A stretch of 64,000 nt of DNA, from NCBI RefSeq assembly GCF_034190915.1, contig NW_026947492.1:19373501-19437500 (forward strand), read 5' to 3'. Position 1 is the stretch's first letter, and the number at the start of each line of letters is the position of its first letter. The DNA is from Cavia porcellus. Taxonomy: Eukaryota > Chordata > Mammalia > Rodentia > Caviidae. The notes beneath the pieces were generated by a model. That model was given only the letters and a program-made list of their open reading frames with translations, was not told the DNA's origin and searched no databases. Below, one piece after another: positions 44,822 through 56,139 of this stretch. Both the position numbers and the translations under genes were made by a program.

Positions 44822-46409
44822 ACGAGGGGGCCCAGGCTAGTGGTCTTACTCTGTGATTCACCTGAGCACTTACTGAATCTATTGTGTTAAGCCGTGACAG
44901 GGGTTCAGGAAATGCGGAAAGATAGACCTAGAAAGTAATGTAAACTTGACACAGAAGAGCTCAAAAACAGTATCTGTGGAGTAACAACATACATATATGT
45001 GTATGTGTGTGTGTGTGTGCCACTGATCTCTCTGAGTTCACTGAAGAGAACCATTTGTGCTGGTAGTGTTCAGACAACTGTAAGCAGATGTCTTGTGCTC
45101 TGGGTGAATGATTTGGGGATGACAGTGTGCTGTGTAAGTACCATTGTTGGCCCCTGATTGACATGCTTTGAAATTTAGGTTTAGTTTTTTAATTTTTTTA
45201 TTGAAATAAAATGGACTTGAAAATAATAAAATGATTATGTTTGCAGGGGAAAAAAAGTATTTGTGGAATTGACTCAAAGCCTCTGCCCATAGAGCAGTGC
45301 CGGAGAGATATACTGCTTTTTCGGGGAGAAGTGAACCCCAGTGGAATGACCACTCATTGTTCCTGGAGGCCGGGGTACATCCTGGGGAAAAAGTGCCTTA
45401 GGCCCAGGCTGTGGGGGGCTGAGTCCCTTTGTGTGTGTCCTCCTTAGCAGCCACCTGCTGGGCCCTGGGAACCGGTGCTTCCTGGTGAAGTGTCTTTGAG
45501 GGAACTCGATTGCCCTGTGACCACAGAGCCTTCTGGCTCCAGCAAGGCGACCTCAGAGCTGCCCTTGGTCATTCCTGGAATGTGCTGGGTGTGTGGCCCC
45601 AGGATGGTGTGAGAGAAGTGTAGCCATTGCCAGTGGAAAAGTCAGGCCCAGATGGCCAGGCCAGGACCCCTGGAGTGTTAGGCACCCTGAGCAAATGTTC
45701 TTGCCTGGGCTGTCAGGCTTTCCCTTTATGGAGCAGTCAGCTTCACTGGGACCAGAGGTAACATCACAGCCATTGGCTACAAACAGTGGCGGTGGTGTGA
45801 GCCTGTTGGAATCACCATCTGGAAAGCAAAGCCATGCTCAGGCGTCCTGGGGTACCAAGAAGCACTGGTTCACTGCCCTTGCTGCCGGGGTCTGAACCCC
45901 CAACCCCAAGCCCAGGCTCCGTACACTCCTAGCAAGACCAGAGGCTGTGGCCGCCTCCCTCAGGAACAAGTGTGCTCAGGGTGCTGGGTCCTGCCTCTTC
46001 CTGCTAGACAGAGCCCAGTGGTCTGGGCACCCTGCCAAGATGAGGCTCACAGATAAGAGCTCCAGGGGCCTGGGAGCCTGGTGATGGTTATCCTCACCAG
46101 GTTACATCAGACTTAGATTCGATAACCAGTGCTAATAGCTGGCAGCACTTGGCACATAGCAGGCTCTCCATGAACTGCAGCTTCATCGGCAGTGCAGTTT
46201 CTGTGATAAGTGCTGTCACAGCTGTGCCTTGTGCTAGTACAGACGGCATGAGATCGAAGAGTTGAACAGCAAGCTGGGGCTGTCAGGCCCTTGCTGGGCA
46301 GCGGCCTCTTGCCAGGCCTGGGCTAAGGAAGTGTGCCCCTCTTTTAACCACAAGGCCACTCTGCTTTGCACAGGCACTGGTCCATCTCACAGTCAGGTAG
46401 AAAGCACAT

Positions 46410-46545
46410 AAACCAAGGCTCAGCCTGAGTTTTGACTCTGCCATTAGGCAAATCATTGAACCTCTTTAGACAAATGTTCCCACTCACACAGTAGGCATCA
46501 AACGAGAAAATGAAAGATCTGTCAGAGTGCTAAAGCCCTCCTCAA
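46410..46545 (+). mobile_element. MIR SINE fragment
   Basis: GAGTTTTGACTCTGCCATTA, GGCAAATCATTGAACCTCTT and a worn 3' part. Confidence 0.75.
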
Positions 46546-48194
46546 ATGAGGCAGAGATTTGCTTGTCTTGGCAACAGTCTTGATGCTCAAGGGTGGACCT
46601 GGCCATTCAGTTCTTTAGCTACAGGACTCTCAGGACTTCACGATAGTGGAAAAAAAGAGAAGATTGTAGAGCGATTCCAGTAATGAGTCAAAATAGCACA
46701 TGCGAGAGGGATGAGTACAAGAGTGGGGTGTGTATCCCCAAACTTAAATCTCAACTCGGTCGCCTCTTAGTGTGGTGAAATATTTTGACACAGCATGTCA
46801 GCTTGCTAGTCAGTAAAACGGGCATAGTTTAAGACAATCTACATATACCAGAGCTCTTTGTAACTTAACAATGTCACCAAGAGTGTGTGGGTGTATGCTT
46901 TGTCCCTGCCAGTGACAGAGGTGACGGAGCTCCCCGCTCCACACCAGCCCTTCCCCGGGGAGATATTCCCTTTTTGGACTAAATAAATTTCCAGTGACTT
47001 AAATAGGAGCTCTGGTGACCTCTTATTTAGCCATCATACCCTTTCTTGCCTGCTACCTCTCCTTACCAGGAAGAGAATGGACATGAGATCCCTACAGGAC
47101 TTGGGCTGGGCCCTTTGTGCCCGTGAACCAGCCCTGACCTTCCCTATGTTGAAATTTCACGTTGACTTTTTTTCAGTGTAGCCGGAGGTGTGCATGCGCG
47201 CATGCGTGTGAATGAAGGGGCGGGATCTGCAGCAGACTGCAACCTGCCCGGGTCTCACGCTGCCAGGAATGGACCTGTCCACCCACCTGGGGGAGGAGAA
47301 CTGGGCTGGAGCCCAGAAGCCCTAACAGATGCAGCTCCAATTTAGCAACAAGAAGAAGTCCTCTCCAAGGCAACCCAGGCGATCATACCGCCCACTGGGC
47401 AGGACTAAAAATACACCCGCGTGGTTTAACGTCACACCTGAAGTAAAAATATACTCAGCCAGGGCTGCTGGCTTGCCCCCCTCCCCAGTCTCTTCTCTCC
47501 ATCTGGTGCCTCCGAGGCAAGGAAAAGCAGTGGGCAAGCACCTTTCTTCACACTTTCTGCCCTCTCTCTAAGGTCCTGTCACCCCTCCCCACACACATCC
47601 TCCCACTGGGCCCCAAAGGAGACAAGGTCCTTTTGTTGCAACGGTGGCTAGAAGCTGCCAGATGGCCAATCTGATCCTGGTCCCCCAGTATGGATTAGCC
47701 TGGAGTTACTTGAGGATCCTGTCTCCAAGCGTGCATTCCCACAGTCCTTGCTTTCTGCAGTCGTTTGTTCGTTCCCATTCACTGATCCATCAAAGCTTAC
47801 TGACTCCTGCTCTGTGCCTCATACTGTACCTACCTAGAGGGGTTCAGGAAAAGGAGCTGAGGTCCCCTACTGCAGATAGTGAGGGGAAAAGATCTGCACA
47901 CAAAAACCTGCGGCTACTAGAACGTAACAAGTGTCCTAGAGAAATAAAAATAAATCCTTACTCACAGTGATCCTTTTGGGTAAAAGAAAATAAAGTTTCG
48001 AGTTCTGAAAAATGGTAAGGCCTCCCCCCATCCCCTATTTCTAGGCTTCTATTTGAATTGGTGCATGGGCACATCTTCCAGCTGAATGAGTCAGGGGAAT
48101 GGGAAGGTAAAGTTATTGGAGCGGACGGTGTCACTGTGGCTCTGAATAAGGAAGGCACCCACACGCCATTCCAAGGGACTGCAACTTTGGCAGC

Positions 48195-48345
48195 TTTCTG
48201 AGTGCCAGGCACACTCCTTGTCCCCCCACTTAATCCTCATGAGAGCCTGCACGGGAGGTGTTATCCCTGTCAAACAAAGCAAGAAATTGAGTCCTCAGTC
48301 TGCCCAAAGTCACACAGCTGTCTGTCTTCTAAATCAGTGCTTATT
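48195..48345 (-). mobile_element. MIR SINE fragment
   Basis: GAGTGCCAGGCACACTCCTT, TTAATCCTCATGAGAGCCTG and CCAAAGTCACACAGCTGTCT are inverted MIR landmarks. Confidence 0.8.
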
Positions 48346-48605
48346 TCAGAAGCTCCCTGCTCCCCACCCTACGTCGCCTGTGAAGTCCAGAGAAACTCAA
48401 GCATTTCAAGCGGCAGCCGGAAGGGGGCAGTAGTTTCTCTTCCGGACAGAGCTACGTGGCGGGGGATCTCAGAGTGATGGCCCTTGGGGCTGTGTTCTGG
48501 AGATGGTTAGAAGGAACATGGAGGGATGCAGGTTGTTCAGGAGAAAGGAATGGCTGGAGCGCAAGTGTGGAAGTCAGAGGTTAAAATACAGCACAAGAAG
48601 TGCAG

Positions 48606-48819
48606 ATGGCTGGGATGTGGGAGCACACCTGTAATGCCAACTCTCAGGAGGCTGAGGCAGGCAGATCACTGTGATTCGAGGCCAGCCTGTGCTGTACAGT
48701 GAGAGCCAGTCTCAAAGCAAAATACCCAACATCTCCATGCACTCAAGGCCAGCCTGGGAGCTGCATAGAGTTCAAGGCTGGCCTGAACTATATAGTGAGA
48801 CCCGGTCTCAAAAAACAGT
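48606..48819 (+). mobile_element. B1-like SINE with duplicated 3' half
   Basis: A full B1 order (CACACCTGTAATGCCAACTC, GGAGGCTGAGGCAGGCAGAT, CGAGGCCAGCCTGTGCTGTA, GAGAGCCAGTCTCAAAGC) is followed by a second set of the 3' landmarks (AAGGCCAGCCTGGGAGCTGC, GGCTGGCCTGAACTATATAG, GACCCGGTCTCAAAA). Confidence 0.8.
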
Positions 48820-50344
48820 GACAGCGTTGGGGACACCATGCTGTCCCTCACACTCGCCACTGAACCCGTCCAGGACAAATACTAAAAAGAGGCTGACGGT
48901 TCATCATGATAAGCCTGGAGTGTCCTCCTCAGGAGTGCTGCCTTGACTCCTCAGCCTCCAGGAGAAAGTTCTCCAGAGTCTGCAGCACAGGTACTCACTG
49001 CCTTCCAGCAGGGGAAGATGCCCAGGACAGGCTGAGGAGCTGTCCTGGAGAGGGTGTTCTAGGATACTGGCTCTGGTTCTGTAATTCCAGTGGTCCTTGG
49101 CCTGGGACATTAGAAATAAAGGACCAAACCCCGGCGCCTAGACAGAGGTCTAGAAAGGTGGGCAGTTTGATAGCCACTTTGTGTCCGTGGACAGTACAAG
49201 CCCCAGCTCAGCACCAGCAGATGAACATCCTCCAGAGCAGACTGACCCTGAACAGGCCTCTCTTCCCACTGGATTCATCCTTCGAAATCTCCATCTCCTG
49301 CACACATTCCGCCTCCTGGATCATCATCCTTGTCCCACTCAGGAAGGGTTGAAGACGCTGACTTTCCTGTCCCCCTAGAGGAACCCAGGCCCTCTGGAGT
49401 GGGTAGGCACTGATGCTGGGGCTCCCCCTGTCCACCTACCAGGAGGACAGGTCTGGGCTGTGAGGGGCATCACATGAGAAGCTGAGGGCTCCAAGGGCAG
49501 TTGCAGGGAGAGGAGGTGGACACTCAGGCAGGCAACCACACACTTGGCTGGACCCGTAATTGAGGTCTATAGTCCTGCCAAGGTCACAAGGGAGGAGATG
49601 GAAGGGACAGAGTGGCGTGACTGTGAATCAGAAAGTTTATCACCCAGAAAGAGTGCTCAACACTAATGTCTCCCCTGCCCGGGACCCCCCTCAACCCCCC
49701 ACCCCAGTCTGTTTCTGACCACACATCTCTTCTATCTGGTTCTCTTATTTTTTCTTAGCCTCTCCAAAGCTCTATATTTTTGCATTCTTTGTTGTTTTTT
49801 GTTCATCTCTGTTTCTACTCCCCCATAAGCAGGAAGAAATGTTTTAAATTCAAAACAAAACACAGCCAGGTTGTCCAGGGAGGAAGGAAAGGAAGTGGGA
49901 AAAGTATCTGCTGTCTGGAGTCCTTTTGACAAAAGGACATGAGCTGAGCTACACCGGGGAACTTGTGGTTACCTAGGAGTATAAAAATCCCCAGGGAAGT
50001 TCTGATCTCCTCCCCAGAAGGCCTTTGAAAATGTTGGGGACACTTAACAGCCCACTTCGTGCTAAGATGCTCTGTCGTGAGGTAGGGAGGGATGAGATGG
50101 GCCCTGTTGAATTTCACAAATGTACTCTCAGAAGCGTCACCAGAGATGGGGTGAGCACCCAGAAAAATCTCCTGATCCTGACTTAGGGAAGTTCTTCATC
50201 GTGGGGTCTCAGCCTGTCTGTTGCTTAGAGAGAGGATGCCGGGACCTGTGAAGGACTTCAACCCACATCCTGTCCTGTCTTGAATCTGCTTTCCTGGGGA
50301 ACGGCCCCATACACCTTGGCCCCGCACTGGGCTTTCCAGACCAG

Positions 50345-50915
50345 CAGATTTGGGTGATACAGCAAACGTGAAGGCAAAAATGTCAGAAGTAATTAAACCA
50401 AACGATGGCTCAAAGCCCTGTAGAAATCAACACATCCGGTTTAATCACCTTCTTAAGCTAGCACAAGGCTGCAATTCTATGGAGAGGGCTTCTTTATTTC
50501 TTTGGATCGTTAACGGGAACTGCATATCTTGAGCTTGATTTTAGTTCGGATACTCCTGGGGAGAGGTGATGAGGGTGGGGGGCTCAGAAAAGAAAAAGGA
50601 AATAATAAAACGTTATTTGAGATCGTCTCTTCTTCCCCTCTCCCTGAGCTGAGCCTCGCCTCCCTCCTGCCTCTGTCCGCTCCCAGCACCGGGCGGAGGC
50701 ACAGTGCTGAATGTGCTAAATTAGGCCATTAGAGAAATTCATTTCTCTTTATTAGTCTGTGTCAAATCCTTTTTATTAGTGGCTGGAAACGACCTCTCTC
50801 TGCAGTAAAATGTCATGCCAGTTCACTCCTTTTATTTGTTCTGCACTGACGAGGCTCAAACTCTCACTGAATTAGTGCAGTGAGATTTATTTCCTCCAAA
50901 TTTTGAACGGCTTAA
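50345..50915. promoter_or_regulatory. Candidate conserved non-coding block
   Basis: Two AT-rich non-repetitive parts (50345-50545 and 50705-50915) flank a short C-rich stretch. Motifs include AGTAATTAAACC, GGTTTAATCACC, CTTTATTAGTCTGTG and CTTTTTATTAGTGGC. No SINE or LINE landmark is visible. Confidence 0.4.
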
Positions 50916-51184
50916 GAGAGATTGGGGTGGAGGGGGCGGTCACGGGAGAGGAAGCCTGGGGGGACCAGGGCAGGGAAGGGACCCGGAAGGAGAGGTAAGC
51001 TGCTCGCGTGGAGGTCAAATGCCCTTAGCTCTTTGGAAGTCAAGTCCAGTGGGCATCTCTCACATCTTGTTCGTCCTCTTCTGGGCACAGGGGACTGAGT
51101 CTCCACATTCTTGCTTCTGGTTTCCACATAGAAGAGACCTGAGCAGTGGGAGAGACCTGGACAGGGGGAGAGGACCCCATGTTT

Positions 51185-51369
51185 AGCCTGGCATGGTGGC
51201 ACATGGGTAAAATCCCAAGATTGAGTGAGGCTGAGGCAGGAGAATTGCACATTTGAGTCTCATCTGGTCAACATGGCAAGACCCTGGCTCAATGTAAAAA
51301 TGACTTGGGATGTAGCTCAATGGCAGGGTCTGAGTTCAGACCCTAGGAGGAAAAACAAACAAACAAACA
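51185..51369 (+). mobile_element. B1-ID dimer SINE
   Basis: B1 half: GCCTGGCATGGTGGCACATG, GGCTGAGGCAGGAGAATTGC, AACATGGCAAGACCCTGGCT. ID half: GGGATGTAGCTCAATGGCAG, GAGTTCAGACCCTAGG and an AAAC-repeat tail. Confidence 0.85.
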
Positions 51370-51373
51370 TGTT

Positions 51374-51456
51374 CTATGGCTGAACATGTGACTCAGTGGA
51401 AGAACACTTGCCTAGCATGCACAAAAACCCTGGCCTCAACTCCCAGTAATATATAT
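51374..51456 (+). mobile_element. ID-type SINE, decayed
   Basis: GGCTGAACATGTGACTCAGT, AACACTTGCCTAGCATGCAC and CAACTCCCAGTAAT follow the ID order. It is the second ID unit in a row here. Confidence 0.7.
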
Positions 51457-52242
51457 GCAAAGTGAGGCTCAGGAAGGCCCACGTCTAAGGGGAAATCCTT
51501 CTCCCTATCCTGTCCCCATTTCAGGCAGAGCCTTTCCTGGCCCCTGTAATTCTGAACCCATCTCTCATAGACCCTGCCTTGTCCAGGATGGTCCCACGCC
51601 TGCAGCCCAAGCTGCCGGAAAAAACTCCCAGAGGTTCCTGCCAGCCTGTTTTCTGGCTCATAGGGAGATGTTAGAGGAAAATATGGGTTGGCCCCTAGGC
51701 AAGGACAGAATGGGTAACTGAGGAAGTAGCAGGTGACTCTCCCATAACCACAGAAGGAGAGCAGCCCCAGCTCCCCTCCCCCAGCCGGGTCTCGGGGAAG
51801 GAGCCTGTATGCTGGGTACGGGGACCTTGGCTCAGCAGTCCCTATGTGTGAGGTGGCAGGTCAGCAGGAAGCAGCCAGGGTACATCAAGCAATCCAGAAG
51901 GACAGCACCAGTGGGGCGTGGTTCATGTGAGAAGCTGCGGATAAGCTCAGGTGCCCTCTGGGATCAAGGAGGCAGACAGGGCTGCTGGGGTCAGCAGGAG
52001 GAAGCGACTCTGGAGCCCAGGGAGAGCAGAGTATGAGAAGAGAGGGTCGGGGTGCAGCAGCCAGCACTGTCACCCCCCTTCTGCCCGAGTGTCTACTGCC
52101 CAGGTGGGAAGGGCCGAAGGGAGGTGGACTGGTCATCTCCATGTGGTCCATCCTTAGCTCCATGGACCCTGCATTAACCTGGGGGACAGGTGGCAATTTC
52201 CTGTCTTCCAAAAGATAGCAGAAGACATGGAAAACACCCCAA

Positions 52243-52373
52243 AGGGGCCAGGGGCATCACTCAGTGGTAAAGCACTTTCCTAGCAAGTGTGAGACTCTAG
52301 GTTGGGCCCCCATCACCATCAAATACACATACACACACACATACACTCACACTCACACACACACATACACACC
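52243..52373 (+). mobile_element. ID-type SINE with CA-repeat tail
   Basis: GGGGCCAGGGGCATCACTCA, GTGGTAAAGCACTTTCCTAG and CAAGTGTGAGACTCTAGG lead into a (CA)n/(CACT)n tail from about 52321, a common fate of SINE tails. Confidence 0.75.
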
Positions 52374-53257
52374 CCTGGCTAGGGGCATCACATATCTCAT
52401 GTAAACCTGTTCTGGGGACATCTGACAGGAAGTGGAGGCTTGTGAAATTGAACCCGTGCTGTGACTCTGCACAAGAGATACATTGTTCCCAGCATGTAGA
52501 TGCCCCCAACCCCATGAGTCCAGCTGTCTCACACCTGCCGGGCACCTCCCGATCTGAGTCCTGCTGCCTTTTCTACCCTGTCCCCTTTGTTTCCCTCCTG
52601 TCCACCTGGCTTCAGCCACACTCAGCTAGACCGGGGTGCAGAAAGGTGCCAAGCTCACTCCTGTCTCAGGGGCTTTGCTGTCTCTCTTTCCCCAAAGGCC
52701 TTTCCCTCCGTTCTTTGCAGGGGGTTAACTTAAATGTCACCTTCTCTCAAGATGGCCCTCCATATCCACTCTCAGAAAAACTGCTCCTCCCTGTAGGGCA
52801 AGGACAGAAGAGAGATGCACCCTCCTCCTGCTGCTCCTGATGCCAGTAACTTGGAAATCAGTCCCACAGACCCACCTGCCCCTTCCACCTGCTGTTTGCA
52901 CTGTGTACACAAAGCAAGCAACCCACATATATGGTCCATACAGACGACACAATGCATGTGCATACCATGTTTGTGGTACATGAATCTGCCCCACAGTTGC
53001 ACACATGCCACCTTCTGTGCATCATAGAATAAACACAACATCATTTGTGCATACACCCATAGCCTTGCACCCTTGCCAGCCTGTATTCAACTCAGTGCAT
53101 GCACACACATGAACACATATGTATACACACACACGCACACCCTCTCACCTTTCCACTCAGGAGCTGCCTGCCCTCCCTCCAGCCAGCAAGAGAGGGACGT
53201 GTGGTGACCATTCCGCTGCAGCAGGTCGGGGCGGGGGCTGTACCCCCACCACATGGC

Positions 53258-53600
53258 ACGATGCTGCGGATTATTAGTTCCTGGTAATTTAGTGCCCTTG
53301 TACTGAGTCGATTTGTGCCTTTCATTCCTAATTGATCTAGTGGCTGTTTAAATGGCAGCAGGCATCTGTTGAGAGTAGGAAGGTTCATAAGGCGCAATAA
53401 TTCATAACACCGTCTGAAATTTGCCTTTCATGGCCCTCAGCTAAACCACTGCCGGGCTCTGCTTAAATTACAGCCACTGAGGCTTTCTTTGGTATTCCAC
53501 TCAGGGCCAGGAGAAGCTTGCATTAAACTGGGATCAGGCTAGATTAGACTATAATATGCTGCAGTATTAGTGGCTGCAAATGAAGACTTAGGCTGGAGTT
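53258..53600. promoter_or_regulatory. Candidate conserved non-coding block
   Basis: Non-repetitive stretch with GGATTATTAGTT, GGTAATTTAG, CCTAATTGATC, GCAATAATTCAT and GCTTAAATTACAG. It lies about 2 kb before the third coding exon. No repeat landmarks are visible. Confidence 0.4.
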
Positions 53601-54117
53601 TAACCCCTTCACCTGGTGCGCTCTTTGTCTTCAGCTGGGTGCTGACGCCCCCCATTGTTTTCCCTGCCAGTTTTCTGCCAGGGCCCAACAGATCTGCTGG
53701 CACTCTGGTGCTGTGAACAAGCCACCCTTAGATACTGACCCTCTTTCCTGCTGCCTTGGGGTCCAGGGGTTTTCCATCAGCACCCAGCTCGAGGGTCAAG
53801 GAGGTGGCATCCAGGGCTGACTCTGCCAAGCCCAGCAGCTCGTGTGAAGCAGGAATTTATCTCCTGCCACCTCTACTGCCCTGAGCCTGAGTAGAAAGAT
53901 GTTTGAAGTATGAATATGAGTGTGAGGGCTGCCAAGCACTGCCTGTGTCTGTGCCCACAATTGTTCGAGTTTCAGAATGGGACAGGCACCTAGGGGTTCC
54001 CCTTCCCCTGCCGCAAACTGTGCAGAGTGCTCTGGGTGTTCAGTTCTCTCGGGGTCTCCAGGGCTGGAAGGGAAAAAACTGTGTTCTGTTTTCCTTTTCC
54101 ATGCTTCCTGTGTTCTC

Positions 54118-54268
54118 CAACACGGTGGCCACCAGCCACACGTGGCCATTTCAATTTAAATTAATTAAAATTCAATAAAATTAAAAATCCAGCATCTTGA
54201 TTCCAGTAGTCATATTTCAAGTGCTCCTTGGCCCCATGTGACTCGTGGTTATCGTGTTGGACAACATT
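54118..54268. mobile_element. Ancient non-autonomous DNA-transposon relic, tentative
   Basis: GGCCACCAGCCACACGTGGC, an AATTTAAATTAATTAAAATT core, ATATTTCAAGTGCTCCTTGG and GTTATCGTGTTGGACAACAT match in order a common mammalian MER-type DNA transposon with CCACATGTGGC palindromes. The name cannot be fixed without a repeat library. Confidence 0.55.
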
Positions 54269-55625
54269 TCCTTCACTGCGGGAAGTACTGCTGGGCGGTC
54301 CTGGTGAGAGTACCCTCCTGGCCAAGGCCTGGTGGGTCGGGTCCAGCACACGTTCTCCTACTCTCCCAGGAAGCAGGATTTTATCAAAAAGAAAGGAACT
54401 CAGTTTTATATGGTCCAGGAATCTGAGGAGACAGAGCAGAGAGGGATGTGTGGATCTCAAGGGAAGAGAAAGGGTCTTTCCAAGATCTCAGATCAACAGC
54501 CCAGCCACATACATGCATGCATGCTGCAAAAGTAAATATGATAGACACCTATGCATGCAAAATAAGTGTGCATACCTGTGACACAAGCATTCAACAAATA
54601 TTGGTGGAGATCCACTTACCTCTGCTGGCTATTCAGTGGTGGAATAATTCATAACACCTGCTCAAATTTATTCCTGCTCCAATTCCAAGGGAGGAAGGCA
54701 GATGATAAACAATTCGAATACGTAGCTGGGGGTGGGAAGTCAGGGAAGCTTCCAGGAGCGGTCATCTCTAGCCTAAGACCCACAGAGCCATTAGGTAGGT
54801 ACTTCAGCTCATTTACATACATCACAGATATTTAGAACATTCCTCAATCAAGGATTCATTTGTTCACTCACCCAATATTTATTAAATGCCTGTCATGAGC
54901 ATAGTTGGCAAGAGCTAGGAATACATCATTAACATGGGGAGGTCTTAGAGGAAAACAGAGATGTAAATTATCACTTATTTTATCACAGCTCTGCTAAGAG
55001 TATAATGAGGAAAATGTAGGGAGATGTTGCACATGTATTTGGGGTGTCTGAGCTGAGTCTCCCAGCAACCACTGGCCAGGTCTGTGTAGACCAGTATTGA
55101 GGCTCATACACATACCCTATGCACACACTTGCAAGTACACAAGTGTTTGTACATGTCATTGCCTTCAGCTGGCTCTGGTTAGTGAGTGAGTGCATGTGTG
55201 GGGTGGGAGGGGGCATGGATGGTTGATAGTGTATGTGTGAGCAGATGTGCTTAACTAAATGGCTCTATGGGTCTTAGCTTGGATACCAGCTACACCCAGT
55301 GTTCATGTCCAGAACTTCTCTAGACCTTTCTCACACTTCCTTCCTGGGCCAGAAATGGACACTTTCTTCTGGGAAGCGTTATGACCCATCCTCCCTCTCC
55401 AGAAAACATGCAGCTTATTTGATGGAAGAGAAAAGTTAGGAGTCTTTGGAGGCCCTGAGCCCTGAGACACTGAACTCTGCTGCCATCTAGGCTGCCCTTG
55501 GGACCAGGGACATTTTCAAGGAGCAGGAACTTGGGAGAAGAAATGACAGGGATCTGGGAAAGTGAGTCTGGCCAGCAGCATGGCCTCTGTGTGTGCGTGT
55601 GTGTGAGCTCTTGATGTCCCCGCAG

Positions 55626-55797
55626 GCACCCTCTTTTCCCGCTCCTGACGCTGCTGTTTGAGAAATGTGAACAGGCCACCCAGGGCTCTGAGTGCATCAC
55701 CTCCGCCGGCTTTGATGTGGACATCGAGAACTTTGTCCACCAGCAGGAGCAGGAGCACAAACCCTTCTTCAGCGATGACCCAGAACTGGACAATCTG
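55626..55797 (+). CDS. PKNOX2: PKNOX2 third coding exon (residues 76-133, start of MEINOX domain)
   Basis: The exon opens with the G that completes the split arginine codon, then reads HPLFPLLTLLFEKCEQAT and ends FFSDDPELDNL before a GTAAAG donor at 55798. It is 172 bases long and leaves in phase 0. HPLFPLLxLxFEKCE is the hallmark of the first MEINOX homology block shared by MEIS and PREP proteins, which forms the helical PBX-binding surface; the PELDNL end leads into the next block, normally MVKAIQVLR, which is not in this window. Residue 104 is glycine (GGC at 55708-55710) where I recall serine in PKNOX1, PKNOX2 and MEIS1. The acceptor is unusual: a UG-rich tract ends 20 bases before it and the pyrimidine run is short. 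The gene assignment is very secure; the glycine is directly visible, its rarity is from memory. Confidence 0.97.
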
Positions 55798-56139
55798 GTA
55801 AAGACCCTCCATCCCACACCCTAGCCAGAGTCTTCCTCCCCTCTGATCCCTTTGAAATGCCCTAGAAATGTTCTTTGAATTAATTCATCCAACAAAAAGA
55901 TTTGAGTACCCAATGTGGAGAAGGTTCCAGATGCACCTTCTAGTGCCTTTTAAATTTATAAACCAAGAGTTCTGGGCACATGTGCTGCTAGAGTTCCTCC
56001 TGTCGCTACCCAAGGTGGCACCAGACCTGACTGCCCACCACTCTGCAATTCAGGCAAATGGAAAGAAGGACATAGAAGCCAGAATGTCTAAGATGGCTGT
56101 TCCAAGGCCTGGACTTCTGGAACATTAACAAACCTGTCT

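Larger units (their letters stand above)
38928..55625 (+). other. PKNOX2: PKNOX2 intron between coding exons 2 and 3 (16.7 kb)
   Basis: The donor is GTAGGA and the acceptor CCCCGCAG. The intron interrupts an arginine codon after its second base. It contains a seven-base tandem array just after the donor, a C/T-rich repeat, SINEs at 40.9, 48.6, 51.2 and 52.2 kb, several MIRs, a probable DNA-transposon relic at 54.1 kb, and non-repetitive AT-rich blocks at 42.2-42.4, 50.35-50.9 and 53.26-53.6 kb. No other gene was recognised. Confidence 0.9.
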
